7,775 nucleotides of DNA from JAJYZP01 sp049964535 (GCA_049964535.1 JBMFXG010000131.1:1-7775), one strand, 5' to 3'. Shown: positions 1 to 6,341, numbered from the stretch's first letter. The notes: generated by a model not told the origin, from the letters alone. Program-made: numbers and translations.

Positions 1-237
1 TTGAAGTGGAAATCGAACAGGATGATCGTGGAAGCTGATGACCAGACTCTCGTCTAAAAGTCGCTCTGCACGCTTCTGCTCCTCGACGCTCAACTTTCCG
101 TCATAGGGTGGCACGCGGTTAAACTCTGGAGCTAGCGCGATGGTAGAGAGGCCGGGGTCATCTCCGAGGTAGTCGTAGGCTGCATAGGTCGACGCGTCCT
201 GGTCGACGAGTGCTGGCGGTTGCTCGTTGCTGGTCAT
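1..237 (-). CDS. N-terminal part of a probable membrane dipeptidase-like (peptidase M19) protein; runs off the window
   Basis: Reading the minus strand from an ATG at 237 gives 79 uninterrupted codons to the window edge, beginning MTSNEQPPALVDQDASTYAA. The key stretch is near the end of the visible part: a run that reads LLDESLVISFHDHPVRFP (about residues 60-77). From memory of the family, actinobacterial M19 dipeptidase-like proteins have an N-terminal lead of this length, followed by 'LVISLHDHP', where the HxD/HDH residues are the first metal ligands of the zinc-dependent amidohydrolase barrel. The catalytic barrel itself lies outside the window, so the family call rests on this motif and the general composition. 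No strong Shine-Dalgarno precedes the ATG (the upstream bases read GGATCTCCC). The gene points away from the isocitrate dehydrogenase gene, and about 1 kb without recognisable genes separates the two. It could be another metal-dependent hydrolase. Confidence 0.6.
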   Translation of the reverse strand, partial: MTSNEQPPALVDQDASTYAAYDYLGDDPGLSTIALAPEFNRVPPYDGKLSVEEQKRAERLLDESLVISFHDHPVRFPLQ

Positions 238-1250
238 GGGAGATCCGGCTTCTTGTCTCGTGGTGAGCACGTCTTGTCGCGGTCTTTGAGCGACGAACTG
301 CCCGTCAGTCTTCTGGTTGACTTCGTTACAGTTGAGAATAACCGACGGTCTGATTCCAGTGTCGATCCTTGCCTTGATAGCGGATACGAAGGTGATGCCC
401 TCCTCACTGGCGCGGCTAGGAACGCGCGGCCCTTCGTACCGTTTGGTCTGTCTGTACAATCTCTCCTGAGGCGCGCTGGGGAACGGCCGCTCTGAGCCCT
501 CTGCTTCGCTCGACCAAGACAGCGGTGCAGGTCTGGTACTTTCGGCCACTCAGACGTTGGTCTCGTACACGGTAGGAGCGGTACGTGCGAGCCTGGGTCT
601 CATAATCGTCGTTCTTCTACTGTCGAAGCGAGCGGTCGTTCGGGGACTCCGAGAGGTCAAGGTGGAGGCGGACCATTTGGCTCCACTGCGAGAGTCGACC
701 TTTGGAATCGAACGGGCCGACTTCGCCTTCGATCGTTGGGGAACATAGAGTCTCAGCACCCAGTGGCTAACTCGTGGACTTCGGAGAAGAGATCAGGCGA
801 TGTCGCCTTGTGTCACCGCTCTAGGCATAAGACATATGGGCGAGCGTTCCACCGATGTCAACGAGGCCATCTTTGAGCTCGTATGGCACCCCAGATTGCT
901 GGCTCCTAGTGCGCAAAGCGCCCGTTGGCCGTGGGGCAGCTTGACTTGGGATCTGTCGCTCGAGACTGATCAGTTGACGAGTTGGAGATTGTGCTCGTCT
1001 GTGACGTAAGCGGCCATGTCGGTAGAGGGCGTGAGGGCGTGCACTGTTCGTTTTTGAAAACCGAGGCGGTGTGGGGCGTAGAACGCGGACAACTATGGTT
1101 TGCTGCGCGTTCTTTCCAGTGCAAGTTTGCTCTGGGTACGGTTGTACGGGTCTGCACGTCGTCGAGAGTGATGGTAGTGGCGAGGCCCGACGGCCGTCGT
1201 CGATTATGTCATTTGGTATGGGTAGGGCGCTTTGAGCTAAAGTCACAGCG
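238..1250. other. 1-kb stretch with no recognisable gene
   Basis: Open frames exist on both strands, but none gives a protein I recognise and none has a good ribosome binding site. The most protein-like is plus-strand 557-748 (TTG start, 63 codons). It has one strongly hydrophobic stretch (LGLIIVVLLL) followed by a basic and then mixed region, which would suit a small single-helix membrane protein, but the evidence is weak. A short perfect hairpin (AGGCGA-TG-TCGCCT) lies at 795-808, and a 10-bp palindrome GACGGCCGTC lies near 1190. No tRNA-like cloverleaf was found. The stretch must contain the promoter of the minus-strand gene at 1-237 and, at its right end, that of the isocitrate dehydrogenase gene. 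Confidence 0.5.
1213..1243 (+). promoter_or_regulatory. Candidate promoter giving a leaderless icd mRNA
   Basis: A TAAAGT at 1238-1243 fits the actinobacterial -10 pattern TANNNT and ends 7 bases before the ATG at 1251, so transcription would begin at or next to the start codon. A TTGGTA at 1213-1218 (four of six matches to TTGACA) sits 19 bp upstream as a poor -35. No Shine-Dalgarno is visible before the ATG, which is consistent with leaderless translation. This is inference from spacing only. Confidence 0.35.
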
Positions 1251-3497
1251 ATGACTACATCTAACTCTAACTCTGACGCAACTGCAACGGTGTGGTACAC
1301 CTTTACCGACGAGGCACCGACTCTGGCGCTCCTCTCGTTGCTGCCCATTGTCAAGGCTTTTGCATCCCATGGCGGTATCCGGTTCGAGACAAAGGACATC
1401 TCTCTCGCCGGAAGGGTTCTTGCGAAGTTTGCCGATTACCTGGGGGATCAGCCGGATATTACCGATGCTCTCTTCGAGCTCGAGGAGCTCGTGCAGGACC
1501 CTAAGGGCAACATCATCAAGCTGCCGAATATCTCTGCCTCAGTGCCTCAGCTCGAGGCCGCAATTGCGGAGTTGAGAGCTTTAGGCTACGAGCTACCACC
1601 CTTTCCGGCCGAGCCCACTTCACAGTCTGAGAAGGATATAGCGACGCGTTATCAGGCCGTTCTGGGGAGCGCCGTAAATCCGGTTCTTCGACAAGGTAAC
1701 TCTGATCGGCGAGCACCTCTCTCGGTGAAGAGCTATGCGAGAAGTCATCCGCACTCGATGGGCCAGTGGTCAAGCACCTCGAGGACGAATGTTGCGTGTA
1801 TGGCTGCCGATGATTTCCGGCACACAGAGCAATCGGTCACTCTTGATTCCGCCGGCGAGCTCTCGCTAGTTATCGTTGATGAGTCTGGCGCGAGCCGGAC
1901 TCTGCGGGACGCAATAGCGGTCCTTGCGGGCGAGGTCATCGATCTCTCGGTGATGAGGGCCGCACCTCTACAGTCCTTTCTTGGAGAACAGGTTGAACGT
2001 GCACAAAGAGATGGCGTGTTATTCTCACTACACCTCAAGGCAACCATGATGAAAGTCTCCGACCCCATCATCTTCGGCCACGGTGTCCGAGCCTTCTTCC
2101 CGAATACCTTCGAGCGCTTTGGCAGTGACCTCGCTGCTGCGGGGCTGAGTCCGAACAACGGGTTAGGGTCGATCTTTGCTGGGATCGCCTCGCTGAAAAA
2201 TGGGGCTGAGATCCGTGCTGCATTTGAGAGCGAACTCGCGGCGAGACCGCCATTAGCTATGGTCGACTCTGACCGAGGTATTACGAATCTGCATGTTCCC
2301 AGTGATGTTATCGTTGATGCCTCGATGCCGGCGATGATTCGTAGTTCAGGACATATGTGGGGTCCAAACGGTGAGGAATCTGATGTCCTTGCAGTGATAC
2401 CGGACTCGAGCTATGCAGCGGTGTACCAGACCGTTATCGACGACTGCAAGATCTTTGGAGCGTTTGATCCAACCACAATGGGTTCGGTTTCGAACGTTGG
2501 ACTCATGGCTCAGGCAGCTGAGGAGTACGGTAGTCACGACAAGACCTTCGAGATGAGTTCGGCGGGATTCGTACGGGTTGTCGATGTTCGTGGCGGAGTG
2601 CTTTTAGAGGTGCAAGTGGCGGTGGGTGACATTGTCCGGATGTGTCAAACGAAAGATGTTGCGATTCGAGACTGGGTGGGCGTGGCCGTCGATCGCGCGC
2701 GCACGAGTGGTGAACCCGCCATCTTTTGGCTCGATCGCGATCGAGCTCACGATCGAGAGATCATTGCAAAGGTCGAGCGTTATCTTGGTGATCACGATAC
2801 CGATGGTCTCGATCTCACCATTGCGGCACCCGTTGAGGCGACTCGTCGATCGCTGGAGAGGATTCGACGGGGTGAGAATACGATCTCAGTTACTGGGAAT
2901 GTACTACGAGATTACCTTACAGACCTCTTTCCGATCCTCGAGCTGGGGACGAGTGCAAAGATGCTCTCGATCGTGCGTCTTCTTGCGGGTGGTGGACTTT
3001 TTGAGACGGGGGCCGGGGGCTCGGCACCAAAGCACGTTCGTCAATTGATCGAGGAGAACTATCTCCGCTGGGATAGCTTGGGTGAGTTTCTTGCGCTAGC
3101 AGTGAGCTTCGAGTTTCTAGCAGATCAGACTGGCAATACTCGGGCACGGATTCTTGGGACAACGCTCGATCGTGCAACCTCAATGCTCTTGAATAATGGT
3201 CGCTCCCCGAGTAGGAAAGTGGGTGGGCTTGATAATCGAGGTAGCCATTTCTACTTGGCCTTGTACTGGGCGAATGAGCTAGCAGACCAGGGAGAAGATC
3301 TCGAGCTAGCGGCAGAGTTTCAACCTCTTGCTCAGGCTCTTCGAGAGGCTGAGGAGGAGATTGTTCGAGAACTTGTAGACGTGCAGGGTAGGTCGGTCGA
3401 TATCGGGGGATACTATCGTTTCGATCTAGCGAAAGCCACGAAGGTGATGCGTCCGTCGCAGATCTTTAACGATTTGATCGATACCTTCGCACCCTAG
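1251..3497 (+). CDS. icd: Monomeric NADP-dependent isocitrate dehydrogenase (IDH-II type)
   Basis: Cytoplasmic TCA-cycle enzyme that oxidatively decarboxylates isocitrate to 2-oxoglutarate, producing NADPH and using Mg2+ or Mn2+. At 748 aa it matches the monomeric family (about 740 aa), not the roughly 420-aa homodimeric enzyme. Family blocks appear in order: TDEAPTLALLSLLPIV (19-34), DISLAGR (49-55), NIIKLPNISASVPQLEAAI (87-105), NSDRRAPLSVK (150-160, with the substrate-phosphate-type serine and arginines), HLKATMMKVSDPIIFGH (261-277), MVDSDRGITNLHVPSD (337-352, metal-ligand aspartates), EYGSHDKTF (425-433), ISVTGNVLRDYLTDLFPILE (545-564), GAGGSAPKH (587-595) and NRGSHFYLALYWA (662-674). The last two belong to the NADP-binding part. 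No frameshift or missing block is visible. An in-frame TGA at 1233 and the lack of any other upstream start fix the ATG at 1251. The gene appears to be transcribed alone; no coding neighbour lies within 700 bp downstream on the same strand. The C-terminal half is unusually rich in CGATCG. Confidence 0.97.
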   Translation: MTTSNSNSDATATVWYTFTDEAPTLALLSLLPIVKAFASHGGIRFETKDISLAGRVLAKFADYLGDQPDITDALFELEELVQDPKGNIIKLPNISASVPQLEAAIAELRALGYELPPFPAEPTSQSEKDIATRYQAVLGSAVNPVLRQGNSDRRAPLSVKSYARSHPHSMGQWSSTSRTNVACMAADDFRHTEQSVTLDSAGELSLVIVDESGASRTLRDAIAVLAGEVIDLSVMRAAPLQSFLGEQVERAQRDGVLFSLHLKATMMKVSDPIIFGHGVRAFFPNTFERFGSDLAAAGLSPNNGLGSIFAGIASLKNGAEIRAAFESELAARPPLAMVDSDRGITNLHVPSDVIVDASMPAMIRSSGHMWGPNGEESDVLAVIPDSSYAAVYQTVIDDCKIFGAFDPTTMGSVSNVGLMAQAAEEYGSHDKTFEMSSAGFVRVVDVRGGVLLEVQVAVGDIVRMCQTKDVAIRDWVGVAVDRARTSGEPAIFWLDRDRAHDREIIAKVERYLGDHDTDGLDLTIAAPVEATRRSLERIRRGENTISVTGNVLRDYLTDLFPILELGTSAKMLSIVRLLAGGGLFETGAGGSAPKHVRQLIEENYLRWDSLGEFLALAVSFEFLADQTGNTRARILGTTLDRATSMLLNNGRSPSRKVGGLDNRGSHFYLALYWANELADQGEDLELAAEFQPLAQALREAEEEIVRELVDVQGRSVDIGGYYRFDLAKATKVMRPSQIFNDLIDTFAP

Positions 3498-3588
3498 CGG
3501 ACCTGTTGGTCGACCTTCAATGATGGTTATCTCGCCTACGAAGGTCGCATGCGAGGTCGGTTCTTCCAACGCTCGTGCTTGCGGTAGG

Positions 3589-3626
3589 CATCTGGCTCTT
3601 GTATCGGCTGACTCAAGAGCCAGATG
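3589..3626 (+). terminator. Perfect 13-bp hairpin downstream of icd, possible terminator
   Basis: CATCTGGCTCTTG (3589-3601) is an exact inverted repeat of CAAGAGCCAGATG (3614-3626) around a 12-base loop. It lies about 90 bp after the icd stop codon. There is no T-run after it on either strand, so it is not a canonical intrinsic terminator. U-tract-less hairpins are reported as transcript ends in actinobacteria, so a 3'-end or RNA-stabilising role for icd is the simplest reading. The perfect symmetry could also suit a protein-binding site. Confidence 0.45.
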
Positions 3627-4027
3627 GTTCTCCCTCTCGGACTTTCCACCTTTTGTGCGAAGGCACCTCTAAGACCACTTTGGGCTGAGCTGAGAGCGTG
3701 TGCGGCACTACTGCTCGGCTATGCCCAAGTCAATGGTCTCGGTGGACGAGCATTGGCCAGCGCAAAGATATCTCTACACAGCGAGTGTGCCATGCACGAT
3801 GAGCTTGAACGGTCGCCACCGTTGCGAGGGATTGCCGCTACGGTGGGCCGATGTCGAGATTGTCGCTTTCCTAACGCTTAGGTGCTTTCTAAGACGGCCG
3901 TCTCTCGGAGTTGGACCGTAAGACGTGACGATGCATCGAGAGAGGACTGCGCTGATCGGGATGGAGATCCGATCGAGTTCACGTGTCCACTCATCGATGC
4001 TCGCCGTGAGGTAGTTGCTGATACCTT

Positions 4028-4044
4028 TTCGTCGTTACGACGAA
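4028..4044 (-). terminator. Short hairpin immediately after the membrane-protein stop codon
   Basis: TTCGTCG (4028-4034) and CGACGAA (4038-4044) are exact inverted repeats with a 3-base loop. In the minus direction the structure starts two to three bases after the stop codon at 4049-4047. The transcript after the stem reads AAGGTAT rather than a U-run, so termination is possible but not typical. Confidence 0.3.
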
Positions 4045-4046
4045 GG

Positions 4047-4658
4047 TCAGAGTCCACTAGGGAGAGGTTCGGCTTTCGGTCGATTCGGGGAGAAGACCTT
4101 CTCATCTGGGGATACCCGTCGACCATGGTAGAGCCCGAGAAGCGATAGAGCCAACAGGAGAGCTGCGCCGATAAAGGCGGCAATGGCCGCGAACCCGGCG
4201 ATAGTTCCCATGGTGCCGAAAGCGTAGGCTTCAAGTAGTAGCCCTCTCAGTGTGGTCCCTTGGAAGACGGTTGCTTCGACCGTTTGGAGAGCCTTCTGCT
4301 GTGCGCTCCCTGCTGGTGCAGCGAGTGCGGCAGCTGAAACCTTGGCGTAGATACCCTGATAGGGCATCTTGCTGAGGTGGTAGGCGATGAAGTGATCGGC
4401 GTAGGTTTCAGCTTGCGCGCCGCTCAGCATCTGTTGCCCGGCATATTTCCCCATGGCGGTTTGGTCGCTTGCGGGAAGTGCCTTGAACTCGGGATTGGTC
4501 GTGGTCGGGAAGGTGATCTCTTGGGCGGCGAGTTGGTTGTGAACTTGAGTCACGATATAGTCGTGACCCCAGGTCAAGAGCCCACCAGCAACTGCGAGGA
4601 CTACCACGAGCAAGAGTCCCGTAGCACTCAGTAGTTTATCGAATATTGTCCGGCGCAT
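4047..4658 (-). CDS. Two-helix membrane protein of unknown function with an extracytoplasmic domain
   Basis: A 203-aa protein. Residues 10-30 form an N-terminal hydrophobic helix (LSATGLLLVVVLAVAGGLL) preceded by MRRTIFDK, so an N-in orientation and use as a signal anchor are likely. Residues 31-135 are hydrophilic and carry FPTTTNPEFKALPAS, KYAGQQMLSGAQAETYADHF and FQGTTLRGLLLEAYAF. A second hydrophobic segment covers about 150-177, followed by the basic tail LYHGRRVSPDEK and a Pro-rich end. I remember similar proteins in actinobacteria, with the 'YAG.QL..GAQAEAYA..FI' and 'F.G.TLRGLLL.AYAF' blocks, but no function is known to me. The start at 4658 is supported by AAGGAG five bases upstream. 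Two inverted-repeat sites bracket its promoter, so expression is probably repressed by a DNA-binding protein encoded elsewhere. A hairpin directly follows the stop. Confidence 0.85.
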   Translation of the reverse strand: MRRTIFDKLLSATGLLLVVVLAVAGGLLTWGHDYIVTQVHNQLAAQEITFPTTTNPEFKALPASDQTAMGKYAGQQMLSGAQAETYADHFIAYHLSKMPYQGIYAKVSAAALAAPAGSAQQKALQTVEATVFQGTTLRGLLLEAYAFGTMGTIAGFAAIAAFIGAALLLALSLLGLYHGRRVSPDEKVFSPNRPKAEPLPSGL

Positions 4659-4663
4659 GGCTA

Positions 4664-4669
4664 CTCCTT
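4664..4669 (-). promoter_or_regulatory. Ribosome binding site AAGGAG of the membrane-protein gene
   Basis: On the minus strand AAGGAG lies five bases before the ATG at 4658. This is the best Shine-Dalgarno match near the gene and it fixes the start. Confidence 0.75.
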
Positions 4670-4690
4670 ACTCCGTAGTAGTGAGAGTTT

Positions 4691-4744
4691 CTACACTATG
4701 TAGAGCAATATAGCCGGATTGTGCGATTGCTCTACATGATGTAG
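4691..4744. promoter_or_regulatory. Paired CTACA-N3-TGTAG operator dyads inside one long inverted repeat
   Basis: Two 13-bp dyads are visible: CTACACTATGTAG (4691-4703) and CTACATGATGTAG (4732-4744), 41 bp centre to centre (about four helical turns). The flanks also match: TGTAGAGCAAT (4699-4709) is an exact inverted repeat of ATTGCTCTACA (4726-4736). The whole 54 bp is therefore an inverted repeat with 19-bp arms (17 of 19 matching) around a 16-bp centre that carries most of the -10 of the minus-strand gene. TACA...TGTA half-sites resemble those bound by BlaI/MecI/CopY-type winged-helix repressors, but those classic sites use a different spacer, so the regulator's identity is inference. No such regulator is encoded in this window. 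The sites could also control a plus-strand transcript. Confidence 0.7.
4707..4712 (-). promoter_or_regulatory. -10 element TATATT of the membrane-protein promoter
   Basis: The minus strand reads TATATT (five of six matches to TATAAT) at 4712-4707, about 50 bases upstream of the ATG. The region 17-18 bases further upstream, around the second dyad, has only a poor -35 (TGTAGA). Transcription would start near 4700, inside the downstream dyad, which places both dyads where a bound repressor would block RNA polymerase. Confidence 0.45.
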
Positions 4745-4753
4745 TAGATTTAG

Positions 4754-5095
4754 GTGAATTTCCTGAATCAAGTGAACGGTCTCGACGACTACTCGATCTC
4801 AACAACCCCTCCGGCACTCTCTCAAACCATGACATCTTGGTCTCGTCGATATGTCGTGTTGTGTAGTTGTGGACTGTGGGTTGCAGTTGCTGCAGCTGTC
4901 TGCGCCTGCTCTGTGAGCTCTCTTGGTGGCGTCCTGATGGGGGTCCTGCTCGTGGTGCAGCTCGATAGGTTGACATGTGACGGCCGTAGAAACGTGCGCC
5001 CCACGAGTGCCCGGCGCAGTTTCCCGGCCGATGCATCGAACCTAGCTCTCAATGACCAGTGCAGCGTGCACGGTTGGTTTGAGTTGGACGACTGA
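4754..5095 (+). CDS. Doubtful short hydrophobic ORF divergent from the membrane-protein gene
   Basis: A GTG at 4754 gives 113 codons; an internal ATG at 4829 would give 88. After MTSWSRRY come two hydrophobic stretches (VVLCSCGLWVAVAAAVCACS and LGGVLMGVLLVV), then a polar C-terminal tail. This could be a small two-helix membrane protein or the first helices of a decayed transporter of the major facilitator type; I cannot decide. In favour: it starts directly beside the paired operator dyads and diverges from the gene at 4047-4658. Against: neither start has a Shine-Dalgarno, the tail looks like non-coding translation, and the opposite strand carries a competing protein-like frame over part of the same bases. 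Confidence 0.22.
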   Translation: MNFLNQVNGLDDYSISTTPPALSQTMTSWSRRYVVLCSCGLWVAVAAAVCACSVSSLGGVLMGVLLVVQLDRLTCDGRRNVRPTSARRSFPADASNLALNDQCSVHGWFELDD

Positions 5096-5298
5096 TGCTG
5101 CTCGATGTCGTTTTCGGGTGAGAGGTAGATTCTCGTACGACGTGCTACCAGATTCCTTGTGAAGTCGGGAATGTCTTCGGCGGCTCTGTTGAGTTCGAAC
5201 GCGACCTAGGGGTAGGAGTTGGACCGAGCCTCGGTCAGGACCTTCTCAAACGTAGTGAGCCGAGCGTTTGTGGCACGGTAACGAACCACGAACGGCAT
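4822..5298 (-). pseudogene. Possible decayed gene interrupted by one amber codon
   Basis: From an ATG at 5298 the minus strand reads 30 codons (beginning MPFVVRYRATNARLTTFEKV) to a TAG at 5208-5206. The same frame then continues without a stop for about 127 codons to 4822. The residues straight after the TAG look like real protein (VAFELNRAAEDIPDFTRNLV, then ARRTRIYLSPENDIEQ). The second half, below about 5090, is Ser/Thr-rich and less convincing. GGAGGGAG lies upstream of the ATG but rather far (about 11 bases). I recognise no family. It could be a dead gene or a chance open frame. Confidence 0.22.
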
Positions 5299-5729
5299 TG
5301 CGTGTTGTTCTCCCTCCGAAGCAGCGCCATCTCGCTTCGACGACCCGTGCTAGCTGGCCGCCCTCTTTGATAGCGGTGGCGCTTTCATCGTCAAAGCAAG
5401 GCGCAACCGATTCAGGGTGAGTGGGGTTCCGTAGTCGACAGCGGTCGAGGAGGTGGTGATCATTGCATACCTCTCGAATCGGTGGTGCTCGGGGGACGAG
5501 GTGGCGAGCCCCAGATGGATGAGCCCCTCACCGTGAAGATCGCCGTCCACCCGCCTTAGCGGCCCCGAGGAGAGTGACCGTAGGGGCGGCTGCAGAACCG
5601 CTGTTGTTCTGCGCTCTCTTCGGGGCACCATGAGAGACGTCGAAATGCTCGATCGTACTCTACGAGGATAAACGAGCTTGATCCGGGCACACAAGATCGA
5701 ACAGCAAGGTTGGCTCGTTTCCTCCGAGC
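5096..5729. other. Stretch downstream of tetR with no intact recognisable gene
   Basis: It holds the 5' half of the amber-interrupted minus frame (to 5298) and several minus-strand frames between 5331 and 5729 with protein-like fragments in different phases, for example FDDESATAIKEGGQLARVVE around 5345-5410. No single frame stays convincing, which is what an eroded gene or old insertion would look like, but I recognise nothing. A 7-bp stem lies at 5592-5612. Confidence 0.4.
5592..5612 (-). terminator. Hairpin downstream of the tetR gene, possible terminator
   Basis: GCAGAAC (5592-5598) and GTTCTGC (5606-5612) are exact inverted repeats with a 7-base loop, about 120 bp after the tetR stop codon in the minus direction. 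No U-run follows on the minus strand. The termination role is inferred from position only. Confidence 0.25.
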
Positions 5730-6293
5730 TCAGCTCGCAACTGCTGACCGGAATTCGGTCAGCACGTCGTGGACGATCTCTCCCATGTCCGCTGCTTCGT
5801 CGGCTTCGACCCACCGGCTGTATGCGGTTCGAAAGACACTGATGCCAGCTTGTGCGGCGAGGCCGGCGGCTGGGTCATCAATCCCACGTTGGCGCAGCCC
5901 GTCGGTGAATACAGCGGTGAGCGAGTCGAACTTGATGAGTTGACGTTCCATCAGTGCCGAGTTGGCAGCGATCACCGCCTGCCGTAGCCGGAGGTAATGG
6001 CGCGGCACCATCGAATCGGTGCCTACCACCGCCAGGGCGGCGGCGATCGCATCCAACGGTGCGAGATCGCTCTGCGCTTCGACTATCCGCCCGAGGAGCA
6101 GCGTCTCGAGTTCGGCGGCGCCAGCGAAGAGCACATCACGCTTGTCGGTGAAGTGGCGGAAGAAGGTACGCTTGTTTACCCCGGCCTGCGTGGCGATGTC
6201 AGCGACGGTCGTGTCCTCGAACCCTCGCTCGTTGAAGAGATCGAGTGCGACGCCTTGGAGGCGCTCGCGACTGCCTGGTTCCCAACGTGCCAT
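5730..6293 (-). CDS. TetR-family transcriptional repressor
   Basis: A 187-aa protein with the normal length of the family (about 190-210). Residues 9-56 form the TetR N-terminal DNA-binding domain: RERLQGVALDLFNERGFEDT (9-28), then TVADIATQAGVNKRTFFRHF (29-48), which contains the helix-turn-helix, then TDKRDVLF (49-56). The remaining helical part (about 60-187) is the variable ligand-binding and dimerisation domain, and no ligand can be read from it. The start MARWEPGSRERLQ is typical for this subgroup. The ribosome binding site is weak (CTATCGGG before the ATG), so translation may be poor or leaderless. The gene is divergent from the oxidoreductase at 6391, and two matching 21-bp inverted repeats lie between them. 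It most likely represses that gene and itself until a small, probably electrophilic or quinone-like, ligand binds; the ligand is inference. Confidence 0.93.
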   Translation of the reverse strand: MARWEPGSRERLQGVALDLFNERGFEDTTVADIATQAGVNKRTFFRHFTDKRDVLFAGAAELETLLLGRIVEAQSDLAPLDAIAAALAVVGTDSMVPRHYLRLRQAVIAANSALMERQLIKFDSLTAVFTDGLRQRGIDDPAAGLAAQAGISVFRTAYSRWVEADEAADMGEIVHDVLTEFRSAVAS

Positions 6294-6320
6294 CCCGATA
6301 GGTTAGCCGGATCACCAAAA

Positions 6321-6341
6321 TGATGTCACAGAGTGGCATCA
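6321..6341. promoter_or_regulatory. Operator 1: 21-bp inverted repeat for the adjacent TetR repressor
   Basis: Half-sites TGATGTCAC (6321-6329) and GTGGCATCA (6333-6341) are inverted with one mismatch around the 3-base centre AGA. It overlaps the candidate -35 of the oxidoreductase promoter. A second, closely related copy lies 31 bp downstream. TetR proteins commonly bind such dyads between themselves and a divergent target; assignment to the repressor at 5730-6293 follows from position. Confidence 0.75.

Larger units (their letters stand above)
3498..4046. other. Intergenic stretch between convergent genes, no recognisable gene
   Basis: This lies between the isocitrate dehydrogenase gene (plus) and the membrane-protein gene (minus), which converge. 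It contains a 10-bp palindrome TCGCATGCGA at 3545-3554, the strong hairpin at 3589-3626 and a second hairpin at 4028-4044. Short open frames at 3624-3881, 3700-3921 and 3882-4148 (all plus) give no recognisable protein and no convincing ribosome binding site. The last one runs antisense into the membrane-protein gene. Confidence 0.5.

Noticed and set aside
680..740. Minus-strand GTTCGATTCC resembling the T-arm of a tRNA
   Set aside because: The flanking bases do not pair into a T-stem, and no acceptor, D or anticodon stems can be drawn around it.
821..1399. 192-codon minus-strand open frame
   Set aside because: It overlaps the start of icd on the opposite strand, its translation is rich in Pro, Arg, Ser and Thr with no recognisable motif, and it has no ribosome binding site.
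1745..2158. 137-codon minus-strand frame inside icd
   Set aside because: It lies wholly antisense to a conserved enzyme with intact motifs; it is a shadow of the real coding frame.
3882..4148. 88-codon plus-strand frame with GTG start, partly protein-like (FTCPLIDARREVVADTF)
   Set aside because: It has no ribosome binding site, runs antisense into the membrane-protein gene and resembles no family I know.
3929..5039. The 10-bp palindrome CGATGCATCG occurs near 3929 and again near 5030
   Set aside because: Two copies of a short palindrome with different flanks are not enough to call a repeat family or a site.
5350..5814. 154-codon minus-strand frame overlapping the end of tetR
   Set aside because: Its first part is an out-of-phase shadow of tetR and the rest has no recognisable protein character.
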